Assembly (NCBI GenBank): GCA_027577595.1
Contig: JANBRJ010000081.1
Location: forward strand, 1-64,000
DNA: 64,000 bases
DNA from: Coemansia sp. RSA 487
Lineage: Eukaryota; Kickxellomycota; Kickxellomycetes; Kickxellales; Kickxellaceae
Direction of reading: 5' to 3'
Positions 10,624 through 19,787 of the stretch are shown in pieces. Made by a program: the position numbers and the translations under genes. Numbering within the stretch: position 1 is the stretch's first letter; the number at the start of each line of letters is the position of its first letter. The notes beneath the pieces were generated by a model. The model was not told the DNA's origin. It saw only the letters and a program-made list of their open reading frames with translations, and did no database searches.

Positions 10624-10991
10624 CATTATTGTATTTTTGAATATATGGTACTGCCGAGAATGGGGTGTGTGGAGAGCCGCTCCGACAGGTGCCTTTGTTT
10701 GCTCAAAATGTGCAAATGCCTTGGCTCCAGCTCACTGCATTTACTGCGTTTACCGCTTTGACTCTGCTCCAAAAGAATGTTCATTCAGCAAAGTCAATTT
10801 CGAAGCGTCTTTTATTCTTCAATTTTTTTGGCTCATTATTTCACATCTTTTTCTCTCTTGCTCGTCGCTTTTTTTCTTCTATTTTTGCTAGTTTCCTCCG
10901 CTGTATTTCCTCAACTTTCCCTACCCTTTATATTTCTCTTATTAGCGCAATTCATTTGCAACAGGCTGCATTTCCAGTGCAAAGCTGAAAG
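10624..10991. other. Intergenic spacer between PMT copies 2 and 3
   Basis: This is 368 bp with no gene seen. The stretch 10790-10980 is strongly CT-rich on the plus strand, a common promoter/leader composition in fungi, and leads directly into the third PMT gene. Confidence 0.5.
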
Positions 10992-13364
10992 ATGAGTTTG
11001 TTTGGCCCACAGACGGAGCAAACAAAAGGGGGCAACGCCCAGCGCACCTTTACGCCCCCAGAGCCCCTGAACAGCAACGCCGGCTCTTTGTTTGAAGACG
11101 ACGATGACGATGACGATGACGATAATTATGATAACGAAGACGAAGCCACACGCCCTTTGCTCAAGCAAAGTGGTGCATCCGAAAAGAGCAAGAGCAAAGA
11201 AGGGCGTGGAAAGGACCATGGATCGGTCACCAGCAAAGATAAGCGTACAGCATCCACCACCAAAGGGAGTTGGCTGCTGATCAATCAGATACATCTTAAT
11301 GCTATGTTTCTGACTCTACTTTCAGCAATAACGCGGTTCTACAAGATCGGGTGGTCTGACAGAGTCATTTGGGACGAGGCCCACTTTGGCAAGTTTGGCG
11401 CCTACTACGTGAATGGCACGTTCTACCACGATGTGCATCCGCCGCTGGCAAAGATGTTGGTTGGCTTCTCCGAGATACTTACCGGATTTGACGGTTCCTT
11501 CACGTTCCCCTCAGGAAAGGTCTATCCGGACAATGTCAACTACACCTTTATGCGTCTCTTTAACGCCAGCTTTGGTGTGCCAATGGCTCCGATGGCCTAC
11601 TACACGCTGCTCAATCTCGGATGCTCGTCCAATGCAGCATTGCTAGGCGGATTCTTTGTTTGCTTCGACAATGCGCTATGCACGATCAGCCGCTTCATTT
11701 TGCTTGACTCGATGCTCCTGTGCTTTACGTCCATGAGTGCGCTTTCTCTATCAGGCGTCTACAAGCACCGCAAGCAGCCGTTCACTGTCAACTGGTGGAA
11801 ATGGATCGTAGCAACCGGCGTATCGCTTGGGCTTGTTACTAGCTCCAAGTGGGTGGGGTTCCTTGCCGTTGCGCTTGTAGGTCTATATACGCTTTATGAG
11901 CTGTACGATCTCCTCGAAGACACACACATGGGAGCAACAAAGTACATGATGCACTGGGTCTCGCGTGCATTTGCGCTTATTGCTATTCCGCTGGCAATAT
12001 ATCTGCTCTGCTTCAAGATACACTTTTCGCTTTTGTACAAGTCAGGGTCAGGCGATGCGGTGATGGACTCGCTGTTCCAGGCAAATCTGGAAGGGACCAA
12101 CATAAAGAACCAGCCATTAGATGTCGCGTACGGCTCGCAGATCACGCTCAAATCGTCGATCGGCGGCGCTGGCTTACTGCATTCGCACCCAGACACGTAT
12201 CCCGATGGATCGAAGCAGCAGCAGATCACCGGATACACACACAAGGACCAGAATAACGACTGGATAATCAGCAAAGTTCACGGAAAAACATACGGAAACA
12301 CCTCCGACACTGTCGAGTTTGTCAAGGATGGCGACATAATCAGACTGCTGCACTTTAGGACTCAGCGCAATCTGCATTCGCATGCTGTCAAGGCACCCAT
12401 GTCAAAGAGGGATCTGGAGGTGTCTGGCTATGGAACTGGCGGGACCTACCCCGACAGCAACGACCACTGGCGCGTAGAGTTTGTCCAGGAGCTGATAAAG
12501 AACAATCCGGAGCACCGACTGCGTGCGCTTGCCACGCGCTTCCGCTTGCACCATGTGAACCAAAAGTGCACCCTGCGTGCGTCGGGAAAGAGCCTCCCGC
12601 AGTGGGCATGGCGCCAGGCAGAGATCGCTTGCGACAAGCGCAACCGCAAGGACGACAGCACCATCTGGAACATCGAGCAGAATACCAATCCTCTTCTGCC
12701 GCCGGCAAAGGCCAGCGAACTGAAGACGTCGTTTTTCCGCGACTTTGTGCGTCTGAACAGCGCCATGGCGCGTACAAACAATGCACTGGTTCCAGACCAG
12801 GACAAGCTTGATTTGCTTACATCCGCGCCGTACGAATGGCCGATAATGCGTCTGGGGCTGCGCATGTGCGGCTGGGAGGACAACAAGGTCAAGTTCTATC
12901 TGACCGGCAACCCGGTTGTTTGGTGGATGAGCTCGCTTGCCGCTGTGCTTGGCCCACTGCATATCCTGTACTACCTGGTGCGCCGCCAGCGTGGCCTGAG
13001 TGACTTTGCACGCTATAGCGAGTGGGAGAACCACCTCTATGTCACAGGCATCCTGTGGGGTGGCTGGGCGCTGCACTACCTTCCGTTCTTCCTGATGGGG
13101 CGCGTCACCTACCTGCACCACTACTTCCCGGCTGTGTATTTTGCGGCCATGTACCTGAGCTACCTGGTTGAGTGGAATGTCCGCAGAATAACGTCGTCTA
13201 CTGCTGCGACAAACATAGCCCTGGGCGTCTTTGGCATTTTGGCTTTTGCAAACTTTATGTACTTTGCCCCGTTCACCTTTGGCTTCGACTACCCTGCTAA
13301 GGAGCTTTCTAGCCGCAAGTGGGTGTCGACCTGGAACATTTACGATGCGCCAAAGAATGCATAG
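10992..13364 (+). CDS. PMT2: Protein O-mannosyltransferase, PMT2 family (copy 3 of 3)
   Basis: The product is 790 residues and starts at ATG 10992. A long cytosolic tail includes an acidic run of nine Asp residues (about residues 36-44), then about 50 basic and polar residues. The first membrane segment follows, then the catalytic loop IWDEAHFGKFG (D128, E129) and HDVHPPLAKM. The MIR region is canonical, with LLHSHPDTYPDGSKQQQ and a second NLHSH motif, and the C-terminal membrane part keeps LPFFLMGRVTYLHHYFPAVYF. GTFYHDVHPPLAKMLVG and NYTFMRLFNASFG read as a typical fungal Pmt2, so this may be the least changed copy of the array. Role: ER lumen O-mannosylation of wall and secreted proteins. 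No intron is seen. Confidence 0.95.
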   Translation: MSLFGPQTEQTKGGNAQRTFTPPEPLNSNAGSLFEDDDDDDDDDNYDNEDEATRPLLKQSGASEKSKSKEGRGKDHGSVTSKDKRTASTTKGSWLLINQIHLNAMFLTLLSAITRFYKIGWSDRVIWDEAHFGKFGAYYVNGTFYHDVHPPLAKMLVGFSEILTGFDGSFTFPSGKVYPDNVNYTFMRLFNASFGVPMAPMAYYTLLNLGCSSNAALLGGFFVCFDNALCTISRFILLDSMLLCFTSMSALSLSGVYKHRKQPFTVNWWKWIVATGVSLGLVTSSKWVGFLAVALVGLYTLYELYDLLEDTHMGATKYMMHWVSRAFALIAIPLAIYLLCFKIHFSLLYKSGSGDAVMDSLFQANLEGTNIKNQPLDVAYGSQITLKSSIGGAGLLHSHPDTYPDGSKQQQITGYTHKDQNNDWIISKVHGKTYGNTSDTVEFVKDGDIIRLLHFRTQRNLHSHAVKAPMSKRDLEVSGYGTGGTYPDSNDHWRVEFVQELIKNNPEHRLRALATRFRLHHVNQKCTLRASGKSLPQWAWRQAEIACDKRNRKDDSTIWNIEQNTNPLLPPAKASELKTSFFRDFVRLNSAMARTNNALVPDQDKLDLLTSAPYEWPIMRLGLRMCGWEDNKVKFYLTGNPVVWWMSSLAAVLGPLHILYYLVRRQRGLSDFARYSEWENHLYVTGILWGGWALHYLPFFLMGRVTYLHHYFPAVYFAAMYLSYLVEWNVRRITSSTAATNIALGVFGILAFANFMYFAPFTFGFDYPAKELSSRKWVSTWNIYDAPKNA

Positions 13365-13625
13365 ACTGCTTTCACAGCTCTGAGCTGAATATGTTTTGTG
13401 GAACACTATATGCGGATTTGGAGCATGCAACATGCTATAGCTTCTATGGAGATCTTTCTTTTTCACACACAAACACCCCCAAATCGCATTTCTCGCTGGT
13501 ATACTTGATGAGGATTTGAAATATACACACAAACTGAGACTGTTACGAAACGGAGTAGAAAAAAAAAGAAAAAGAACAGCATCGTCAAGTCAATTTGCTC
13601 CAAAGCAATCAAAGAAGGGGCTCTT

Positions 13626-14111
13626 CTAAATGGCGCTTGCGCATGCACCGCACGCGCTCTTGATCATCTTGCGCCCAAACGGAATGTAGCTCGCCGAGTA
13701 CCACGCCAGCGCACAATATTGAGCAATGGCGAAAATCAAGCAAAGCACGCCGATTCCGGCAGTAAATGCAACCACAAACGTAGCTATCAGCAGGCCAATG
13801 TACACTAGGAAGGCAACCAGACGCACGGGAGCCGTTGCCATCTTGAGTTGCCGCTTAGGGCCAACAAGAAAGCCCATTCCAAACAACGAAATGACGTTCC
13901 CAAGCGAGTATATCACGGCAAATGCAGCCATGTGCCCCAGGAAGATCATAACAGTTCCCACAACGCTCAGCGCAAGACCAAGGACAAAGCAGCAGCCAAA
14001 GGCTGTCAGCCGCTGGTTCCATGTTAGGTTGAACATCCCGGGATCCGAGTTCATCGGGTCGGTTACATTGAACCGGCCCATCGATTGTTGTACATTAAAC
14101 GGTAGCGACAT
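13626..14111 (-). CDS. SFT2: SFT2-family vesicle transport protein
   Basis: This 161-residue protein has a hydrophilic N-terminus of about 30 residues followed by four hydrophobic segments (about residues 35-57, 62-82, 95-113 and 117-140) and a short polar tail. The order, the length and the Asn-Leu-Thr-Trp-Asn-Gln-Arg motif before the first membrane segment match the SFT2/GOT1-like family of Golgi proteins. These act in fusion of endosome-derived vesicles with the late Golgi. The ATG at 14111 is clear. The gene converges on the third PMT gene, their stop codons being about 260 bp apart. Confidence 0.85.
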   Translation of the reverse strand: MSLPFNVQQSMGRFNVTDPMNSDPGMFNLTWNQRLTAFGCCFVLGLALSVVGTVMIFLGHMAAFAVIYSLGNVISLFGMGFLVGPKRQLKMATAPVRLVAFLVYIGLLIATFVVAFTAGIGVLCLIFAIAQYCALAWYSASYIPFGRKMIKSACGACASAI

Positions 14112-14956
14112 TGTTGCACCCCTCCTTTTTTCCTATGTCGTTGTCGTCGTCGTTGTCGTGCGAATAAGTTTACTGTCGGTGTTGGGTGTGAAAACGCCAG
14201 AAACAAGAAAGTCGTTACAGTTTTCAGCTTTTTTTTTTTAAAAAAGGAAACGAATGTATAATAACAATCCACAATATGTTGGCAATAAAAAAAAGAGAAA
14301 TGAAGAAAAGAGAAAGAGAGGAAATTTTAACGTATGTTCGTTGGGAAAAAATGTGGAAAGAAGTGACGTGCCTCCCCACACTTGCAAATGGGCTCTTTAC
14401 AAAAGTGCAAAATCAACGCATGGATGAGAGATTGGTGACGCGTGATCAGATTGGACAAAGACAGACTTTGGGCAATTGATTTTTTTTCATCAGCCAAAAA
14501 TGTTGAAAGGGCGAGTGGATCTGGAGCTGGTTCAATAGATACGTTCGCCTTAAAGCAATGGATTCAGAGCTTACACTTTGCACATAAGGGTTTGATAAAC
14601 GAGCACTTTATGTGTTGTATATCCCAGCAGGCCTGTTAGCGGCACAAGGGGACTGCGATTCAGAGGCCACAGCAACCAATTTCGAGATTTCGAGATTTCG
14701 AAATTGAGTACGTGAGAATGTGGCTCCAGCTCATAGTAGAACAAAAATAGATCCTTGATCCTAAACAATTGTTTTTTTGCGAGTCAGCTTGAAACAGGTA
14801 GCGGATCCAGCGAGAACAAAAGGGAAAAGCCCTCCAAATCCCTATAGTTGGGGAGGGGGATAAGCTCAACCGCAATCTCTTTCTTTTTCTCGCAATTACA
14901 AACAAAACTTTTTTCTAAATTTTAGTCCATCTAAATCCATTTCGATTCAGCAAATC
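14112..14956. other. Intergenic region between divergent SFT2 and NAC-alpha
   Basis: These 845 bp separate two genes that diverge from each other, so both promoters should lie here. The sequence holds a GTC/GTT-rich repeat (about 14140-14160), A/T homopolymer runs near 14230 and 14290, and no recognisable coding segment or RNA gene. Confidence 0.5.
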
Positions 14957-15616
14957 ATGACTCAGGAGCAAAAGGTATCAGTCGAGAACGTCGTTGAGGA
15001 CGTCGAGGAGCCCACCACCAGCGTCGCCGCCGCCTCAGCCATTGCTGCTGCTGCCGGTGGTGCTGCCCAGAACAACGGTATGTCGATTGCCGCTGCCTCT
15101 GCAGCCGCGCAGGGCATCAGCCAGTCTGTTTTCCAGAAGCAGCAGAGTGCGGCCGAGAAGAAGGCACGCAAGGCCATGCAGAAGAAGGGTCTGGAGCAGG
15201 TCACTGGCATTGCCAACATCAGCATTCTTCGCAGAAAGGCACCCATGTTCTCGATCAGCGCCCCCGACGTCTACAAGAACGCTTCCTCAGACACCTGGAT
15301 CATCTTTGGTGAGGCTCGTGTTGACAACTACGGAAAGTCGCTTAACCCCAGTGCCCAGCGTGCTGCTATGAACGCCGCTGCCGCCGCTTCTGGTGCTGCA
15401 CCGGCAGCCTCAAAGGCCAGCATTGAAGCCGAGCCTGTTGCTGCTTCTACTTCTGCTGTTCCTGCATCTGCTGAAGATGTTGATGAGAGCGGTCTTGAGA
15501 GCAAGGACATTGAGCTTGTCATGTCCCAGTCTGGATGCGACCGGTCCAGCGCCGTCAAGGCCCTGAATGACAACGGCAAGGATGTTGTCAACGCAATCAT
15601 GGATCTGACTGCTTAA
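14957..15616 (+). CDS. EGD2: Nascent polypeptide-associated complex subunit alpha
   Basis: NAC-alpha pairs with NAC-beta at the ribosome exit tunnel, shields nascent chains and limits wrong targeting to the ER. The 219-residue product shows the NAC domain (about residues 65-125: SAAEKKARKAM, GIANISILRRKAP, FSISAPDVYKN, IFGEARVDN) and a C-terminal UBA domain (DIELVMSQSGCDRSSAVKAL, about 180-219). An Ala-rich N-terminus (about 20-50) and an Ala/Ser-rich linker between NAC and UBA (about 137-170) are longer than in yeast Egd2. The ATG at 14957 follows a CT-rich leader. No intron is seen. Codon choice looks strongly biased, as expected for a highly expressed gene. Confidence 0.95.
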   Translation: MTQEQKVSVENVVEDVEEPTTSVAAASAIAAAAGGAAQNNGMSIAAASAAAQGISQSVFQKQQSAAEKKARKAMQKKGLEQVTGIANISILRRKAPMFSISAPDVYKNASSDTWIIFGEARVDNYGKSLNPSAQRAAMNAAAAASGAAPAASKASIEAEPVAASTSAVPASAEDVDESGLESKDIELVMSQSGCDRSSAVKALNDNGKDVVNAIMDLTA

Positions 15617-15905
15617 AGTAAAAAAAACAAGCAGCTTGTGCTCGACACTTGGAGTCTATGCCTCTCCTATTTTTCTACAACGTATCTCCAGCAAAGTAGT
15701 AGTATTGCTTTGAAAGCATATAGCTTTTTCTTTTGTTAAGGGAGGTTTAGATAAACATTGGGACATTTGCCAGACAAAATATACCAAAAACCACACTTTT
15801 TTTTAGTTTCGTGAGTGCAAAAAGCTACTTCTTTTGTCTCTCTATGCAATATTTTGTTAACCTCAACCCTAATTCTATCTCGTCGTTGTTTGTGTTGAAT
15901 TCAGA

Positions 15906-18900
15906 ATGAGCGAAGATATTCTGGCAGCGCTTGAAAGGGATTACCTTCTGCCGCAGCCGACCATTGCCAATCCACAGCTTTCAACAGCGCAATCTGAAGT
16001 GCCTTTCAAGTACCAGCTGCACAATGTACTGTCGTTGGGCCAGCCCCGATGCGAAACAACTCTGGCAATGGTGCGAAATCCCGTCACTGGAGAGTACTGC
16101 GCAACCACCGAAGCCAGTCTCTTGTCTAGAAACAGCGATCCGATGTCTCTTTTGCGGGCTTCTGGGAAGCCCGAGAACTATGCCACAGGATCGGGCAACC
16201 AGGTTCCTTTCCGCCCAGGTGGACTCGAGACCAGCACCTCGACCCAAGACGCAGAGCAGGTTCTTGACGAGCTTGGGTTAAGGAACGAACAGGTCGCTGA
16301 GGAAGAAAGCAGCGGGTTTTGCACGGTACCCGACGGGTTTGACCGTGGTCTATTTGATGTGGCACAAGCACAGCCTCTGCCCAGCAGCGCGTTTGCGGAC
16401 ATCGATCTAGCAATGGACTACTATGGCGTGGCTAGCCCGGCTGAAGACAAGCTGGGCGATGACCACGACGAGTCTTTTGTGGCCAACAATGCTGAGGAAG
16501 TGCAGGAAAAGGCCGAGACCGATGAGCAGCAACGGGCCGCAAACGAAGAGATTGACAAGATCGCAGCCGTCATCGAGTCCAAGCAGACCAAACACAAGGA
16601 CTCTCAAAGAGAGACCCGCAGGGAATGGGCGCATGTGGTCGACATTGCAGCTGGGTTTAAAAACTTCCATCAGCTGGTCCCAAAGCTAGCACGGGATTTC
16701 CCGTTTGAGCTCGATGTCTTCCAAAAGCGTGCGGTGTACCACCTGGAGCGTGGAGACTCTGTGTTTATTGCCGCGCACACGTCGGCTGGAAAGACCGTGG
16801 TTGCAGAGTACGCAGTGGCGCTGTCGCAGATGCACATGACGAAGACCATCTATACATCGCCGATCAAGGCGCTGTCGAACCAGAAGTTTAACGATTTCAA
16901 AAAGACGTTTGGCGAGGACAACGTTGGCATTCTCACAGGCGATGTCAAGATACGACCCGAGGCGCCCTGTCTGATCATGACCACCGAGGTGCTAAAAAAC
17001 ATGCTGTACCGCGGCGCGGACGTATTGCGGGATGTGGAGTTTGTTGTGTTCGACGAGTGTCACTACATCAACGACATTGAGCGCGGCGTCGTTTGGGAGG
17101 AGGTAATCATTATGCTGCCCAGCCATGTGTCGATTATTCTGCTGTCGGCCACGGTTCCAAACACAAAAGAGTTTGCAGAATGGGTTGGGCGCACCAAGAA
17201 AAGGGACATTTACGTGATCAGCACCACCAAGCGTCCGGTCCCACTGGAGCATTATCTCTACATTGGCAAAAACCAGACGGTGAAGGATGAGATTGTCAAG
17301 GTTGTGGACAAGGACGGCACATTCCTTACTAACCAGTGGAAAGATGCCTACAATGCAGTGAATAAGCCATCCCACACGTCGTCCGCATCGCGTGGCGGCG
17401 GCGGTGGAGGCGCTGGTGCTGGTTCTGGCGGCCGCGGAGGGCGGGGAGCACGGCAAGGCAGCAGCAGCCAGGCCGTGTTCAAGACATCTGGACGGCATAC
17501 GTCGGAGCGGCAGAATGCCACGCTTTGGGTGCACTTGGTCGGGCTCCTGCGCAAGCAGAGCCTTCTTCCGGCGGTTATTTTCACATTTTCGCGCAAAAAG
17601 TGCGAAGAGTATGCGCACACGCTGCGCAACCAAGGCTTTCTCAGCGAGAGTGCGCGCAGTGACGTGCACAATATCGTTGACCGCAGTCTGAAAAGGCTCA
17701 AGCCAGAAGACCGAAATCTGCCCCAGGTGCTGGCAATCCGCTCGCTGCTCAGACAAGGCATTGGAGTGCATCATTCGGGGTTGCTGCCAATTATCAAAGA
17801 GGTTGTGGAGATTCTGTTTGCTCGCGGGCTGATATTCTGTCTGTTTGCCACCGAAACGTTTGCCATGGGCGTCAACATGCCTGCCAAATGTGTTGTTTTC
17901 TCGTCGATCAGGAAGCACGACGGGCGCTCGTTCAGGGAGCTGCTGTCAGGAGAATACACCCAGATGGCTGGTCGTGCTGGCCGCCGTGGCCTTGACGACA
18001 CCGGCGTCGTAGTGATCAACTCTGCAAACGAGGTCCCAGACACGGCAACCCTACACACCATGCTTCTGGGCGCAGCAACAAAGCTAGAGTCCCAGTTCCG
18101 TCTCACATACACGATGATTCTGAATCTGCTGCGTGCTAAGCAGCTACGCGTTGAAGAAGTCATCAAACGCAGCTTTGGTGAAAACCTATCTCAGGGGCAA
18201 GCGCCAGAGCAGGAGCGCCGCCTGCTCGATGTCAAGAAGCGACTTGACCAGTATCCCGCCCTCGACTGCTCCATATGCGAGGATGATATCGCTGGCTATT
18301 ATCGTGTTGCCAGCTCTATACATCGCTTGACATCCCGTTTGTACATGAAAGCTGTGCATCGGCCTCTGTTGGAGAGCGTCTCTTCTCGCGCCATCCAAGC
18401 ATTTGCACCCGGGAGACTGGCTATCATTTCGTTCTTCCCCCATGTAAGGCTCGGTGCTTTGGTAAGAAAGGCTGGAACCGATGGGTCGCAGTTTGTCTGC
18501 ATGGTGATCGATCCTTTGCCTGACTCTGAAGCCCGGCAACAGCAGCTGGTGTCAGCTGTCCCACCATACCCGATCACCGATCTGGCCGACACAATCTCCA
18601 AATTCGACCAGCCAGACATGCGTTATCTGTACAGAGCAGTACCCACAGCCTCGATTGTTGTGTTGCTGAACGCAGCAGTCAAGATAAAGTCAGCAAACAT
18701 AACGAGCCAGCAGCTCGGGAAGAAAGATCCGCTTAGTTTATCGCCTGAGTTTGCTTTTGCGCTGCACAAGGAGCTCGAGACGCTATGCAAGCAAGACGGC
18801 GCAGAGATCGAATACCCTTGGCAGAAGATTCGGATCCTAGAGTTCCAGGAACTGGTCCATGAGCGTTCCCGCCTTATCAGCGGCATGCAGGGGTTCCAGT

Positions 18901-19610
18901 GCTGCGCATGTCCGGATCTTTCGGAGCACTTCATGGCCATCCACAAGAAGGCTGTGCTCCAGACCGAACTTGACGAGCTGGCCATCCAGCTGTCCGACCA
19001 GAACCTGGATCTGCTTCCTGACTATAGGCTCCGGCTCGATGTGTTGAAGAGCCTGGACTACGTCGACGAGATGGGTAACGTGCAGCTCAAAGGCCGCGTT
19101 GCTTGTGAAATGAACGCTGCTGACGAGCTTGTACTGACTGAGCTTATTCTCGACAACACGCTGGCGGCGTTCGAGCCTGAGGAAATCGTTGCCCTGATTT
19201 CAGCCTTTGTGTGCACAGACAAGAACGAGCCCAGCGATCTTATGGACAGACTGCCTCCAAAGCTCAAGGAAGGGCGCGAGCGGGTTCTAGAGGCTGCGCG
19301 CCGTGTCGGGTCGATCCAGTCGGCACACGGACTGCCGATCAGCGTCGAGGAGTACCAGCGGGAGTTCAGATTCGGGCTCATGGAGGTCGCCTACGAGTGG
19401 GCGCGTGGACTCTCGTTTATGAACATCACCATGCTAACTGACACGCAGGAAGGAATCATTGTGCGCTGCATCCTCCGCATCTCAGATGTCTTGAAAAACA
19501 TTTCAACTGCCGCCATCCTGGTTGGCGATACCGAGCTCAAGCTTAAGCTGCAGACCGCCATTGAGCTGATCCGTCGCGACATTGTGTTTGCAGCCTCGCT
19601 GTATTTCTAG
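15906..19610 (+). CDS. SKI2: Ski2-type DExH RNA helicase (cytoplasmic exosome cofactor)
   Basis: Ski2 is the helicase of the Ski complex, which feeds mRNA 3'-to-5' into the cytoplasmic exosome. The 1234-residue protein has an acidic N-terminal arm with the Ski2-type VPDGFDRGLF block (about 140-150). The helicase core has AHTSAGKT (Walker A, about 290), DECH (383-386), LLSATVPN, TFAMGVNMPA and the QMAGRAGRRGLD motif (about 685-697). A Gly/Arg-rich insert at about residues 497-520 lies between the RecA lobes where Ski2 proteins carry a flexible loop, and it separates this protein from Mtr4. A beta/arch region follows, then a C-terminal DSHCT domain (about 1060-1234, ending AASLYF). It is a single exon. 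An AATAAA lies 26 bp past the stop. Confidence 0.95.
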   Translation: MSEDILAALERDYLLPQPTIANPQLSTAQSEVPFKYQLHNVLSLGQPRCETTLAMVRNPVTGEYCATTEASLLSRNSDPMSLLRASGKPENYATGSGNQVPFRPGGLETSTSTQDAEQVLDELGLRNEQVAEEESSGFCTVPDGFDRGLFDVAQAQPLPSSAFADIDLAMDYYGVASPAEDKLGDDHDESFVANNAEEVQEKAETDEQQRAANEEIDKIAAVIESKQTKHKDSQRETRREWAHVVDIAAGFKNFHQLVPKLARDFPFELDVFQKRAVYHLERGDSVFIAAHTSAGKTVVAEYAVALSQMHMTKTIYTSPIKALSNQKFNDFKKTFGEDNVGILTGDVKIRPEAPCLIMTTEVLKNMLYRGADVLRDVEFVVFDECHYINDIERGVVWEEVIIMLPSHVSIILLSATVPNTKEFAEWVGRTKKRDIYVISTTKRPVPLEHYLYIGKNQTVKDEIVKVVDKDGTFLTNQWKDAYNAVNKPSHTSSASRGGGGGGAGAGSGGRGGRGARQGSSSQAVFKTSGRHTSERQNATLWVHLVGLLRKQSLLPAVIFTFSRKKCEEYAHTLRNQGFLSESARSDVHNIVDRSLKRLKPEDRNLPQVLAIRSLLRQGIGVHHSGLLPIIKEVVEILFARGLIFCLFATETFAMGVNMPAKCVVFSSIRKHDGRSFRELLSGEYTQMAGRAGRRGLDDTGVVVINSANEVPDTATLHTMLLGAATKLESQFRLTYTMILNLLRAKQLRVEEVIKRSFGENLSQGQAPEQERRLLDVKKRLDQYPALDCSICEDDIAGYYRVASSIHRLTSRLYMKAVHRPLLESVSSRAIQAFAPGRLAIISFFPHVRLGALVRKAGTDGSQFVCMVIDPLPDSEARQQQLVSAVPPYPITDLADTISKFDQPDMRYLYRAVPTASIVVLLNAAVKIKSANITSQQLGKKDPLSLSPEFAFALHKELETLCKQDGAEIEYPWQKIRILEFQELVHERSRLISGMQGFQCCACPDLSEHFMAIHKKAVLQTELDELAIQLSDQNLDLLPDYRLRLDVLKSLDYVDEMGNVQLKGRVACEMNAADELVLTELILDNTLAAFEPEEIVALISAFVCTDKNEPSDLMDRLPPKLKEGRERVLEAARRVGSIQSAHGLPISVEEYQREFRFGLMEVAYEWARGLSFMNITMLTDTQEGIIVRCILRISDVLKNISTAAILVGDTELKLKLQTAIELIRRDIVFAASLYF

Positions 19611-19635
19611 CACCATCACCTCTTTTGTGCAGTGC

Positions 19636-19641
19636 AATAAA
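19636..19641 (+). terminator. Candidate poly(A) signal of SKI2
   Basis: AATAAA lies 26 bases after the SKI2 stop codon. It is a plausible polyadenylation signal, called from position and sequence only. Confidence 0.4.
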
Positions 19642-19685
19642 CGCAACCTTGTGAGTATTGGGCAAAAGCAAATGTGGTGGCTATT

Positions 19686-19730
19686 AAAGAAAAGAAAAGA
19701 AAAGAAAAGAAAAGAAAAGAAAAGAAAAAA
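19686..19730. repeat. (AAAAG)n microsatellite
   Basis: About nine consecutive AAAAG units lie in the spacer between the converging SKI2 and Hook genes. It is a simple repeat prone to length change. Confidence 0.95.
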
Positions 19731-19787
19731 CAAATGGTGCTTTCGCTGTAAAGAGATCTAAGGATCACAAAGTACGGGACAAGTAGG

